The notes under the pieces are model-generated. The model did no database searches, was not told the origin of the DNA, and worked only from the letters and a program-made list of their open reading frames with translations. From NCBI GenBank assembly GCA_025451145.1, contig JANWKX010000072.1:1-13035 (forward strand): a DNA stretch of 13,035 nt, given 5' to 3'. The DNA comes from Vampirovibrionales bacterium (GTDB lineage Bacteria; Cyanobacteriota; Vampirovibrionia; Vampirovibrionales; JAGQHJ01). Below are positions 6,728 through 12,457 of the stretch, piece after piece. Within the stretch, counting starts at the first letter, position 1; every line of letters begins with the position of its first letter. A program made the position numbers and the translations under genes.

Positions 6728-6810
6728 AACCCAAAAAGGAGCAAATTCTGGGGTTCCTGACGTCTCAGGTGCCGCAACGAAAATGCTCCTTTTAGCTCAG
6801 CTTTTGGGTT
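6728..6810 (-). terminator. Branched inverted repeat after hsp20, probable terminator
   Basis: AACCCAAAAAGGAGCA (6728-6743) pairs in two blocks with TGCTCCTTTT (6784-6793) and CTTTTGGGTT (6801-6810). The 8 intervening bases form a side bulge with their own AGCTGAGCT symmetry. Inside the loop is a further hairpin, CCTGA (6756-6760) with TCAGG (6765-6769). On the minus strand the stem AAAAGGAGCA/TGCTCCTTTTT begins about 20 bases past the hsp20 stop and ends in T5, the right shape for an intrinsic terminator. The long loop and extra branch are unusual. Confidence 0.6.
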
Positions 6811-6815
6811 CGAAC

Positions 6816-7286
6816 TTACTTGGAACTGATTTTAATCCGGTGTCTTTGAGTTTGCTCCAACTTCGGAATGGTCACGGTGAGGATGCCATTCTCAAAATCG
6901 GCTTTGGCTTTATTCCCATCAACATCTGTCGGCAGTTCAATACGGCGATACAGATTGGCATGGCTAATTTCACGGCGATAAAAATTCCCTTTTTCCTCAG
7001 CTTCTTCTTTTTTCGCTTCGCCGCTAATGGTCAGAGTGTGTTCGGTGACTTCAATTTCCAGGTTTTCAGGTTTAATCCCTGGCACCACCGCTTTCACCTT
7101 GACATCCTTTTCTTCTTCGATGACATTGACAGGCGGTGCAAAAGTTGTCACCGCAAATTCCCGGGTAGGTTCAAAGTATCGACGTCCACGACCACCAAAC
7201 CAGGGCGACATAAATTCCTGCTCCAGTTCATTAAACACCCGATCCAGATCCGTCTGACCGGGTGTAAAAGGTCTCATTAAAGACAT
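6816..7286 (-). CDS. Small heat-shock protein, Hsp20/alpha-crystallin family
   Basis: An ATP-independent holdase that binds unfolding cytosolic proteins and keeps them soluble for refolding by other chaperones. At 156 residues it has the normal length. It shows a Phe-rich N-terminal arm (1-45), an alpha-crystallin domain (about 50-142) with PPVNVIEEEKDVKVKAVVPG, the TLTISGEAKKEE strand, a Tyr/Arg-rich dimerisation loop (NFYRREISHANLYRRIELP) and the hallmark ENGILTVTIPK. The C-terminal tail contains the I-x-I motif (IKI, 151-153) used for oligomer assembly. The start is ATG 7284-7286, with GGAGG 7 bases upstream. Upstream lie a promoter candidate overlapped by an inverted repeat (7304-7369). 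I saw no CIRCE (HrcA) element, so control may be by another repressor or by a heat-shock sigma factor. Confidence 0.95.
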   Translation of the reverse strand: MSLMRPFTPGQTDLDRVFNELEQEFMSPWFGGRGRRYFEPTREFAVTTFAPPVNVIEEEKDVKVKAVVPGIKPENLEIEVTEHTLTISGEAKKEEAEEKGNFYRREISHANLYRRIELPTDVDGNKAKADFENGILTVTIPKLEQTQRHRIKISSK

Positions 7287-7303
7287 AATCTAACCTCCAT
7301 CTT

Positions 7304-7369
7304 CCTGTATTTGTCACTAAATCATTTGTATCTGAGTGAATGACTCAATTGAATGTTAGTAAATACAGG
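7304..7369. promoter_or_regulatory. Long inverted repeat over the hsp20 promoter and leader
   Basis: Arms CCTGTATTT (7304-7312) and AAATACAGG (7361-7369) match over nine bases. After a 3-base bulge they continue as ACTAA (7316-7320) with TTAGT (7356-7360). In the centre is a second palindrome TGAGT-GAATG-ACTCA (7333-7347). One outer arm covers the candidate -10, and the other ends a few bases before the Shine-Dalgarno. This suits a repressor with two half-sites. An RNA thermometer is less likely, because the transcript would start after the first arm. Confidence 0.5.
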
Positions 7370-7387
7370 GAAAATCGGAATTGCCAA
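7360..7387 (-). promoter_or_regulatory. Candidate hsp20 promoter
   Basis: On the minus strand TTGGCA (7382-7387) matches the sigma70 -35 at five of six. A 16-base spacer leads to TATTTA (7360-7365). The same stretch can be read as a heat-shock sigma32-like site, CTTGGCA-N11-CCCTGTATTT, close to CTTGAAA/CCCCAT. Either fits a heat-shock gene. Confidence 0.45.
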
Positions 7388-7514
7388 GATAGCGAATCCA
7401 GTCTTGGGATTTTTCGGCGTTACTTTTGCGATTGAAAATAGCGTTCTAAGCGCTTCTATAACCAACCGTTCAGGTAACAAGTTGATAAATCAACACGGCC
7501 CAAGATGAGATGGC

Positions 7515-8498
7515 CTATTTTTTAATCAACTTAACCCAGTATGTTTGTGGGGCTTTTTCAATGATAGTCCCATAACGCGCCAATTCCAGCTCTGGATGAC
7601 GCTTCAGTAAGTATTTCATTGTCTCCAAATCAACAGGAGATAATATAATATCTCCGCCATGTTTTAAAACCCGAGATATTTCGTTTAAGATACGGGATTG
7701 AATGCCTAAATCTTCGATATACCAGGCAGAAAACATCGACCAGGTTGAGTAAACCCTATCAACGGATTGATCAGGAAGAGGAATATGCTCCGCGTCCGCA
7801 TGAATAAATCCAGGGGGCTGGTTTGGTGAAGCCTCTTTATCAAGGCCGATTGCATGGATACCGGCTGCCTGTAAATCCTTAACCAGCTTGCCGTAACCAG
7901 CGCCCACATCCAGAACGGACATCCCTTTGTCTTTCATCTCTTCAAGATTAAGCAAGTCTTCGGGTAATGACTTTTCAGAAATCAACTCAGCGCGAGTTCT
8001 AGGTGTAAACGCATATGGACATATTGCGAGTCCATGAAGGCTCAATTGTTCAGATTCAAGCGCTTTGATGGATTGAGCCGCTTTGACCGGGTCATCACCG
8101 GCGAGTTGAAGCAAATGCTTGATAGTACTATCATTGACTGTTTTCCGTAGTGCGAGCTGGTTTAAGGCCCGTATGGATTGCGGATCGGCTTTTTCAATCG
8201 CAATTAAAAGCCTATTCAGTTTTTCCGAATAAATACCTTTTAACGTCAATAAACGACAACTTGAAAAAGCAGATAAAGCCGGTACATTTGCATCATACGG
8301 CTCTCTTGGGACGCTTGGCGCATCGCTGAAATCCTCACCAGGAGTAGAAGATTGAGAAGCCGTTTCAAACGTATCTTGATTTGCTGACAGGCCACTTGGG
8401 CTTTGAGATGTCTGAGGCCTACCGTCTGAGCCAAACCTTAATTTCAAAGCCAAAGCATATTGTCTACCAAGCAAAGTATGTTGAAGATGAACACTCAT
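7515..8498 (-). CDS. Class I SAM-dependent methyltransferase with unrecognised N-terminal region
   Basis: The C-terminal half is a Rossmann-fold methyltransferase: motif I VLDVGAGYG (195-203) binds S-adenosylmethionine, the acidic residue at the end of strand 2 is D220 (HAIGLD), motif II/III covers ADAEHIPLPDQSVDRVYS (234-251), and the post motif is ISRVLKHGGDIILSP (274-288). This is the Methyltransf_11 pattern, as in small-molecule or lipid/quinone methyltransferases; the substrate is unknown. Residues 1-75 look disordered (Ser/Pro/Gln-rich). Residues 80-180 form a helical region (LNRLLIAIEKADPQSIRALN, then helices to ESEQLSLHGLAICPYAFTPR) that I do not recognise and that may bind the substrate. 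The ATG at 8496-8498 has only a weak AGG about 10 bases upstream, so the real start could be internal, though no better site is seen. It lies 162 bases from the TPR gene and may be separately transcribed. Confidence 0.85.
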   Translation of the reverse strand: MSVHLQHTLLGRQYALALKLRFGSDGRPQTSQSPSGLSANQDTFETASQSSTPGEDFSDAPSVPREPYDANVPALSAFSSCRLLTLKGIYSEKLNRLLIAIEKADPQSIRALNQLALRKTVNDSTIKHLLQLAGDDPVKAAQSIKALESEQLSLHGLAICPYAFTPRTRAELISEKSLPEDLLNLEEMKDKGMSVLDVGAGYGKLVKDLQAAGIHAIGLDKEASPNQPPGFIHADAEHIPLPDQSVDRVYSTWSMFSAWYIEDLGIQSRILNEISRVLKHGGDIILSPVDLETMKYLLKRHPELELARYGTIIEKAPQTYWVKLIKK

Positions 8499-8642
8499 CT
8501 AATATTGACCTGATTCTAATGCGTAAAAGCATGTTCATTAAAGAAGCTCAAATCACAATATTGCTCTTTTATTAAGCGATATGTACAGCGCAATGTTTCC
8601 GATTGAATATTTATTGCTTCAAGCGTGAGCTTTATTCTGAGG

Positions 8643-8660
8643 TAGGATTAGCCAATCCTA
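8643..8660 (-). terminator. Small hairpin immediately after the TPR gene stop
   Basis: TAGGATT-AGCC-AATCCTA forms a 7-bp stem that touches the TPR stop codon at 8661. No T run follows on the minus strand, so termination would be inefficient or Rho-dependent. It could instead stabilise the mRNA 3' end. Confidence 0.35.
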
Positions 8661-10646
8661 TTAATGATTTATGTGTTTCTCCGTTTTTCGGGCTTTTTTA
8701 AGCCATCGACTTTTGTCGCTTTTAGAGAGGGCGTATCGGGCGGCCAACTCTTGTTGAATCAGTGCCAATCGATAGTCTTTTCGGGCCATCAGTGAATTGG
8801 CGATCCAGGCATGGAGTTGCCAATCGTTATCTGAAACCAGAAGGGCCTCTTCGGCCGGACCTTTCCAATAAGCCTCTGGCATGGAGGAGGGTAACATCCT
8901 TAAAACCTTATATTTTTCCTCTGATGTCTCTTGAGCCAGAGCAATTTCCTGGTTTAAGCGCGCAATGGACTTTGAGCCAGGAAACCGTAGCGCCAGCTGA
9001 TGGCCTAGGCGCATGGCCGCATCATAATCGCATAAATGCTTCAATGAGGCTAAAAAATCATCAGCAGAATCTTCAGAGATGGTATTGTCTTGTAATAATC
9101 GGTTTATAAGGGCCTGATGAATTTGCCAGTTGCCTTGCAAAAAAGCGATTTTCAGTCGGACCATGGTGTCTTCTGCGGTAAGCGTCAATGGCGTTGGAAG
9201 CTCCGGTAATATCGCCATGGGATCTAACATCAGCAGGCTCAATCGAGCTTCTAAGTCCTTGGGGTTTCTGGCCAATTGGCTCAATAAATACGCCTGAACC
9301 TGATGAATGGCAGGAAGGGATAAAAATTGCTGCCGATCCAAGGCTCGCTTACCTTGTAAATAGGCGGACTCTGAAAATAACGTGATAAAGTGATCGAACT
9401 CAGGACTGGCTTCCGTCGGGGCAGGATTTAACTCAGAAATCAAGTCAAGCCCAGTATTATAAGCATCCTCCCACTGGTCTTCTTCTTGTTGAACCTGCAT
9501 TAGCGCTGAGGTATACCCAATATCCCCAGGACGTTGTTGAAGAACGCTCTTCAAGAGGAGGATCTGGCGTTGGCTATCACCTTCTTGCGCGTATATTTTC
9601 AACAGCGAGTGAACCGAATCCGAATCCTCCGGGTGCGTCGCAATGGCCTTCAACAAGACAGATTCCGCTGTCTCTGGCCTGTTTTTAGCTTCATAGGACT
9701 TGCTTAACAGTTTAACAGCCTCAGGCTGCTCCGGCACACGTTCCAGGACTTGTTGCAGTTGGATAATCGCGTCATCATAACGATGGACGGCATAAAAGGC
9801 TTTGGCAGTAAGCAGGTCCAGGCTTATGGTTGGCTGTACACTGTGTTTTACCTTAAAAATAATCGGTAATAATTCATCCGCCCTATCTTCAGCCAGAAGG
9901 ATCTGGGTCTGGGCCAATTGAAGATACGGGTTCGTCGGTGCGCCATGTAGGGCCGGGGCCAGAATCTTCTTTGCGGATTCGACGTCAGACTCCGTCAATT
10001 CAATAGAGACCAAGCCTGCAATGGCCTCATAATCCTTGGGTTTCAATGTTAACGCCTGATGAAAAGAGGCTTTGGCATCAGACAGCCCTTGCTGATAGGG
10101 ACTTAACGAATCAAGGCTTTTGGCCTGCTGGGCTTCCCGAAGCTGAGCATTTCCAAGGGCATTCAGCACCTGGACCTTGAGATCAACTGTGGTCCTGCGA
10201 TGGGTCAAAATCGTTTGAAATGAGGACTTGGCTTTGGCATATTCGCCTCGTTCCGCCAATATTTTTCCACGAATCAGCATGAGTTGAGGATTACCCGGGG
10301 AGTGGGCCAATCGACTGTTTACCAGGCGAAGGGCCTCATAATAATGCTGTTCATCAAGGCATTCCTGAAGAGGATCTTTGTGTTTTGACGGAATTTTAAC
10401 GGTTTTAATGATAATTTGCTGATGCAGCTCCGTCTCGGAAGGAATCGGTTTGGGCATAGGCTTCTTCTCTGCGGTTGAACCCTCATCGATGGGCGGGGTA
10501 AAACCTTCCGGATAGTATTTCCGAGCTGCCTCTGCCGAATGAAACACCGTTCCAAGGGTCGCCCATAGAATGACAAGGCTAACCGAGGCGGCCAAACTTT
10601 TCCGATTGAAGGGCGTCATAACGTGGCAAAATCTCTGTAACTTCAT
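8661..10646 (-). CDS. Exported tetratricopeptide-repeat protein, function unknown
   Basis: A 661-residue protein with an apparent Sec signal peptide: basic start, hydrophobic core LAASVSLVILWATLGTVF (18-35), and a likely cut after SAEA (37-40). There is no lipobox Cys. After a Pro/Lys-rich linker (45-90), the rest is helical repeats of TPR type. Examples are YYEALRLVNSRLAHSPGNPQ (102-121), EYAKAKSSFQTILTH and YDDAIIQLQQVLERVPEQPE, each with the small/large residue spacing of TPR helices and the Pro at the repeat end. Such proteins serve as envelope scaffolds (outer-membrane assembly, secretion, polysaccharide export), but nothing here says which. The start is uncertain: no Shine-Dalgarno precedes ATG 10646, which lies in a hairpin. 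The alternative Met10 (10619) also lacks one but would keep the signal peptide. It is divergent from a response regulator, which might control it. Confidence 0.82.
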   Translation of the reverse strand: MKLQRFCHVMTPFNRKSLAASVSLVILWATLGTVFHSAEAARKYYPEGFTPPIDEGSTAEKKPMPKPIPSETELHQQIIIKTVKIPSKHKDPLQECLDEQHYYEALRLVNSRLAHSPGNPQLMLIRGKILAERGEYAKAKSSFQTILTHRRTTVDLKVQVLNALGNAQLREAQQAKSLDSLSPYQQGLSDAKASFHQALTLKPKDYEAIAGLVSIELTESDVESAKKILAPALHGAPTNPYLQLAQTQILLAEDRADELLPIIFKVKHSVQPTISLDLLTAKAFYAVHRYDDAIIQLQQVLERVPEQPEAVKLLSKSYEAKNRPETAESVLLKAIATHPEDSDSVHSLLKIYAQEGDSQRQILLLKSVLQQRPGDIGYTSALMQVQQEEDQWEDAYNTGLDLISELNPAPTEASPEFDHFITLFSESAYLQGKRALDRQQFLSLPAIHQVQAYLLSQLARNPKDLEARLSLLMLDPMAILPELPTPLTLTAEDTMVRLKIAFLQGNWQIHQALINRLLQDNTISEDSADDFLASLKHLCDYDAAMRLGHQLALRFPGSKSIARLNQEIALAQETSEEKYKVLRMLPSSMPEAYWKGPAEEALLVSDNDWQLHAWIANSLMARKDYRLALIQQELAARYALSKSDKSRWLKKARKTEKHINH

Positions 10647-10662
10647 TTCATTGGGTGAAATG
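10644..10662. repeat. Inverted repeat CATTTCA-TTGGG-TGAAATG enclosing the TPR start codon
   Basis: A 7-bp perfect stem with a 5-base loop. The 3' arm, read on the minus strand, ends with the ATG of the TPR gene. It could be an RNA hairpin masking the start or a DNA operator between the divergent genes. Confidence 0.5.
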
Positions 10663-10667
10663 AGATA

Positions 10668-10696
10668 TGGAAGCGTGTTATTTTATAAATTATACT
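10668..10696 (+). promoter_or_regulatory. Candidate promoter of the response regulator gene
   Basis: TGGAAG (10668-10673), a weak -35, is 17 bases before TATACT (10691-10696), a good -10. It would give a leader of about 28 bases. Confidence 0.4.
10689..10694 (-). promoter_or_regulatory. Perfect -10 TATAAT for the TPR gene, overlapping the divergent -10
   Basis: On the minus strand the hexamer is a perfect TATAAT, about 43 bases from the TPR ATG. No good -35 was found at 16-18 bases. It shares four base pairs with the plus-strand -10 at 10691-10696, so the two promoters probably exclude each other. Confidence 0.4.
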
Positions 10697-10730
10697 GGAA
10701 CTGACGGAAAAGGATAGCTGAAACTGGACT

Positions 10731-11432
10731 ATGGAAATTAAAGATATCACCCCGACAACGAAGCCCATCCGCAGTTTTATTGTGGAGGACTATTACCTCA
10801 GTCGCATTGGATTGATCTCTGCGCTCAGTGACTTTCAGCATATTCAGTTTGTGGGAGAGGCTGAAACTGCTGAGGATGGCTTAGGCCAACTCGCTGAAAC
10901 CGATACGGATGTGCTCATTTTAGATTTAGGCCTGCCTCAAATGAACGGCATCGAGATGGCCCAAGAGGTCAGACGCCGTTGGCCAAACATCAAGATTATT
11001 ATCCTGACCTCCCACAACCAACCGGAAGAAGTCATGGCAGCCCTTGCTGCCGGGGCTCAGGCCTATGTCCTGAAGGATATCAAGCCCAGCAGATTGGTTC
11101 AGGTCATTGAAAGCGTTTTTGAAGGGGCTGCCTGGCTTGATCCGGCCATTGCCTCAGTCGTCCTTTGCACGCTGGCCGATCCGCCAGCTTCGACAGGCAT
11201 CCCCCAGCTCACCGGAGAACCCACTGTCAAAGGGGAAGACCTAGGGCTGACGGAGCGAGAGAAGGAAGTCCTGCAATTGATTGTCATGGGGAAAAACAAT
11301 CAGGACATTTCAGATACCCTGAGCATTAGTATCCATACCACCAAAGCCCATGTGGGCAATATCCTGTCAAAGCTTTCGGTAGACGATCGGGTACAAGCCG
11401 CCATTAAAGCCCTAAAAGAAAATATTGTCTAA
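10731..11432 (+). CDS. NarL/FixJ-family response regulator (REC + LuxR-type HTH)
   Basis: A two-component transcription factor. Residues 13-130 are a receiver domain with the acidic pair E19/D20, phospho-acceptor D65 (VLILDLGLPQMNG), the conserved Thr T93 (IIILTSHN) and Lys K115 (YVLKDIKPS), so all catalytic residues are intact. A linker (about 140-170) leads to a LuxR-type helix-turn-helix at 171-230: LGLTEREKEVLQLIVMGKNN, then QDISDTLSISIHTTKAHVGN and ILSKLSVDDRVQAA, close to the family consensus. The length of 233 is slightly above the usual 210-220 because of a 10-residue N-terminal extension. The ribosome site is poor (GGA 2 bases before the ATG; AAGGA 16 bases upstream). No histidine kinase is in the window, so it is an orphan here. 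The divergent TPR gene is the nearest possible target. Confidence 0.93.
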   Translation: MEIKDITPTTKPIRSFIVEDYYLSRIGLISALSDFQHIQFVGEAETAEDGLGQLAETDTDVLILDLGLPQMNGIEMAQEVRRRWPNIKIIILTSHNQPEEVMAALAAGAQAYVLKDIKPSRLVQVIESVFEGAAWLDPAIASVVLCTLADPPASTGIPQLTGEPTVKGEDLGLTEREKEVLQLIVMGKNNQDISDTLSISIHTTKAHVGNILSKLSVDDRVQAAIKALKENIV

Positions 11433-11528
11433 ACGGGCGAGCCTATCGGCATAGCCCACCAACACCCCTTCACTGCCTAAATATCGGGCGTCAAGAGCAC
11501 GTCAGAGGTATTCTCTGTTTCACCTTTG

Positions 11529-11537
11529 TGCTATAGT
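11529..11537 (+). promoter_or_regulatory. Extended -10 promoter (TGCTATAGT) of the SOD gene
   Basis: TG-n-TATAGT is an extended -10, which compensates for a weak -35 (TATTCT at 11509-11514, 17-base spacer). It would start transcription around 11544, just before the leader hairpin. Its position inside the upstream extension of the open frame argues that the GTG at 11536 is not the start. Confidence 0.5.
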
Positions 11538-11549
11538 GCATAGGTCATT

Positions 11550-11578
11550 CGACAACCTCTTGTTTAGTCAAGTTGTCG
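11550..11578 (+). promoter_or_regulatory. 5' leader hairpin of the SOD gene
   Basis: CGACAA (11550-11555) pairs with TTGTCG (11573-11578), and CTTG (11559-11562) pairs with CAAG (11569-11572). The left arm carries a 3-base bulge CCT and the loop is TTTAGT. It ends 3 bases before the Shine-Dalgarno AAGGAGGT (11582-11589). It may stabilise the mRNA 5' end or control initiation, or be an operator. No Fur box was recognised. Confidence 0.5.
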
Positions 11579-11595
11579 TAGAAGGAGGTCAGTTA

Positions 11596-12201
11596 ATGCC
11601 CGCAGCCGTTTTAGAAAAATTTGAAGCCAAAACATTTCCTGTCATTCAAAGTGGCTTAGATGGGATTTCCAAAGGCTTATTAGAAAACCACTACAAGCTT
11701 TATCAAGGCTATGTCAACAATGCCAACACCCTGGTTGAAAAAATTCATCAGATTCTGGATGCCGGACAGGCCGGAACACCGGAATACGCTGAGTTAAAGC
11801 GCCGTTTTGGCTTTGAGTTTGATGGTATCATTCTTCATGAATATTATTTTGATAACCTGAAAACCAACGGTGGCGCTTTAAGCCCCAGCTCCAAGCTCTA
11901 CAAAAAGCTTGAAGAGCAATTTGGCAGCTATGAAAAATGGGAACAGGATTTCAGAAAAACCAGCGCCATGAGAGGCGTCGGCTGGGCTATTCTGTATCAA
12001 GATCCCCACTCTGGGCGTCTTTATGATTTCTGGATTAGCGATCATGAATACGGTCATCCTGCCGGTTACCAACCCATTCTGGTCATGGATGTCTGGGAAC
12101 ACGCTTATATTGAAGACTATTCACCCACTGGGCGTCCTCAATACATTGATGCGTTCTTCAAAAACATCAACTGGGAAGTGGCCGAAAGCCGCTTGAAATA
12201 A
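11596..12201 (+). CDS. Superoxide dismutase, Fe/Mn family
   Basis: It converts superoxide to oxygen and hydrogen peroxide in the cytosol. The four metal ligands of the family are visible: H32 (LLENHYKLYQGYVNNAN), H81 (DGIILHEYYFDNL), and D165 and H169 in the signature DVWEHAY (165-171). The total of 201 residues is normal. There is no signal peptide. The active-site surroundings differ from the textbook Fe- or Mn-SOD: the second ligand sits in HEYYFDNL rather than H-x-x-FW, and H150 in ISDHEYGHP may take the outer-sphere position normally held by Gln. Metal choice cannot be assigned, so I give no sodA/sodB symbol. Start ATG 11596 is set by a strong AAGGAGGT 6 bases upstream; the frame is open back to GTG 11536, but that overlaps the promoter. 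Single-gene unit with its own promoter and terminator. Confidence 0.95.
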   Translation: MPAAVLEKFEAKTFPVIQSGLDGISKGLLENHYKLYQGYVNNANTLVEKIHQILDAGQAGTPEYAELKRRFGFEFDGIILHEYYFDNLKTNGGALSPSSKLYKKLEEQFGSYEKWEQDFRKTSAMRGVGWAILYQDPHSGRLYDFWISDHEYGHPAGYQPILVMDVWEHAYIEDYSPTGRPQYIDAFFKNINWEVAESRLK

Positions 12202-12227
12202 GCCCTTTCAAAAACATTTTTTGATTC

Positions 12228-12262
12228 ACCAGGAGTTCTTTAATCAGGACTCCTGGTTTTTG
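12228..12262 (+). terminator. Rho-independent terminator after the SOD gene
   Basis: The stem ACCAGGAGTTC / GGACTCCTGGT (11 pairs, one G-T) closes an 8-base loop and is followed by TTTTGTTT. It lies 27 bases past the stop. Confidence 0.92.
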
Positions 12263-12405
12263 TTTGGGCCACTATGAATCCCCTCTATTGAGGGTCCGTT
12301 CCCACTCTCAAACACCCCTTCCTAGGGCTAAGTTCATTGTTTAAGCCCATATAGCCCAGACGTTACGGAAAATTCATAATTCAACCCCAAAAATAGACGT
12401 TAAGT

Positions 12406-12411
12406 TATAAT
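12406..12411 (+). promoter_or_regulatory. Candidate -10 (TATAAT) of the last gene
   Basis: A perfect TATAAT lies 46 bases before the ATG at 12458 in an AT-rich stretch. No good -35 at the proper spacing. The preceding 140 bases (12263-12405) hold two small hairpins, CCCTC-TATT-GAGGG (12281-12294) and GGGCT...AGCCC (12325-12348), but no gene. Confidence 0.35.
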
Positions 12412-12457
12412 TAAAACTTGAATATTTTAAATAAAAGCCAGGGCTGAGATAGTGACC

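Noticed and set aside
6783..7280. 165-codon plus-strand open frame across hsp20
   Set aside because: It is antisense to a clear Hsp20 gene; its Phe-rich translation matches no family and it has no ribosome site.
7287..7380. CIRCE (HrcA) operator upstream of hsp20
   Set aside because: No TTAGCACTC-N9-GAGTGCTAA match; the inverted repeat present has different arms and spacing.
7481..7494. GTTGAT-AA-ATCAAC inverted repeat after the methyltransferase gene as terminator
   Set aside because: Short AT-rich stem without a T run on the minus strand; could be chance.
11503..11521. CAGAG-GTATT-CTCTG hairpin as terminator of the response regulator gene
   Set aside because: Only a 5-bp stem with TTTC after it, too weak to call; it also overlaps the SOD -35 region.
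11536..11595. 20-residue N-terminal extension of the SOD from GTG 11536
   Set aside because: It overlaps the extended -10 promoter and leader hairpin, while ATG 11596 has a strong AAGGAGGT at ideal spacing.
12281..12348. Two small GC-rich hairpins between SOD and the last gene as a structured RNA
   Set aside because: Each has only about a 5-bp stem, with no flanking promoter or T tract to support an RNA gene.
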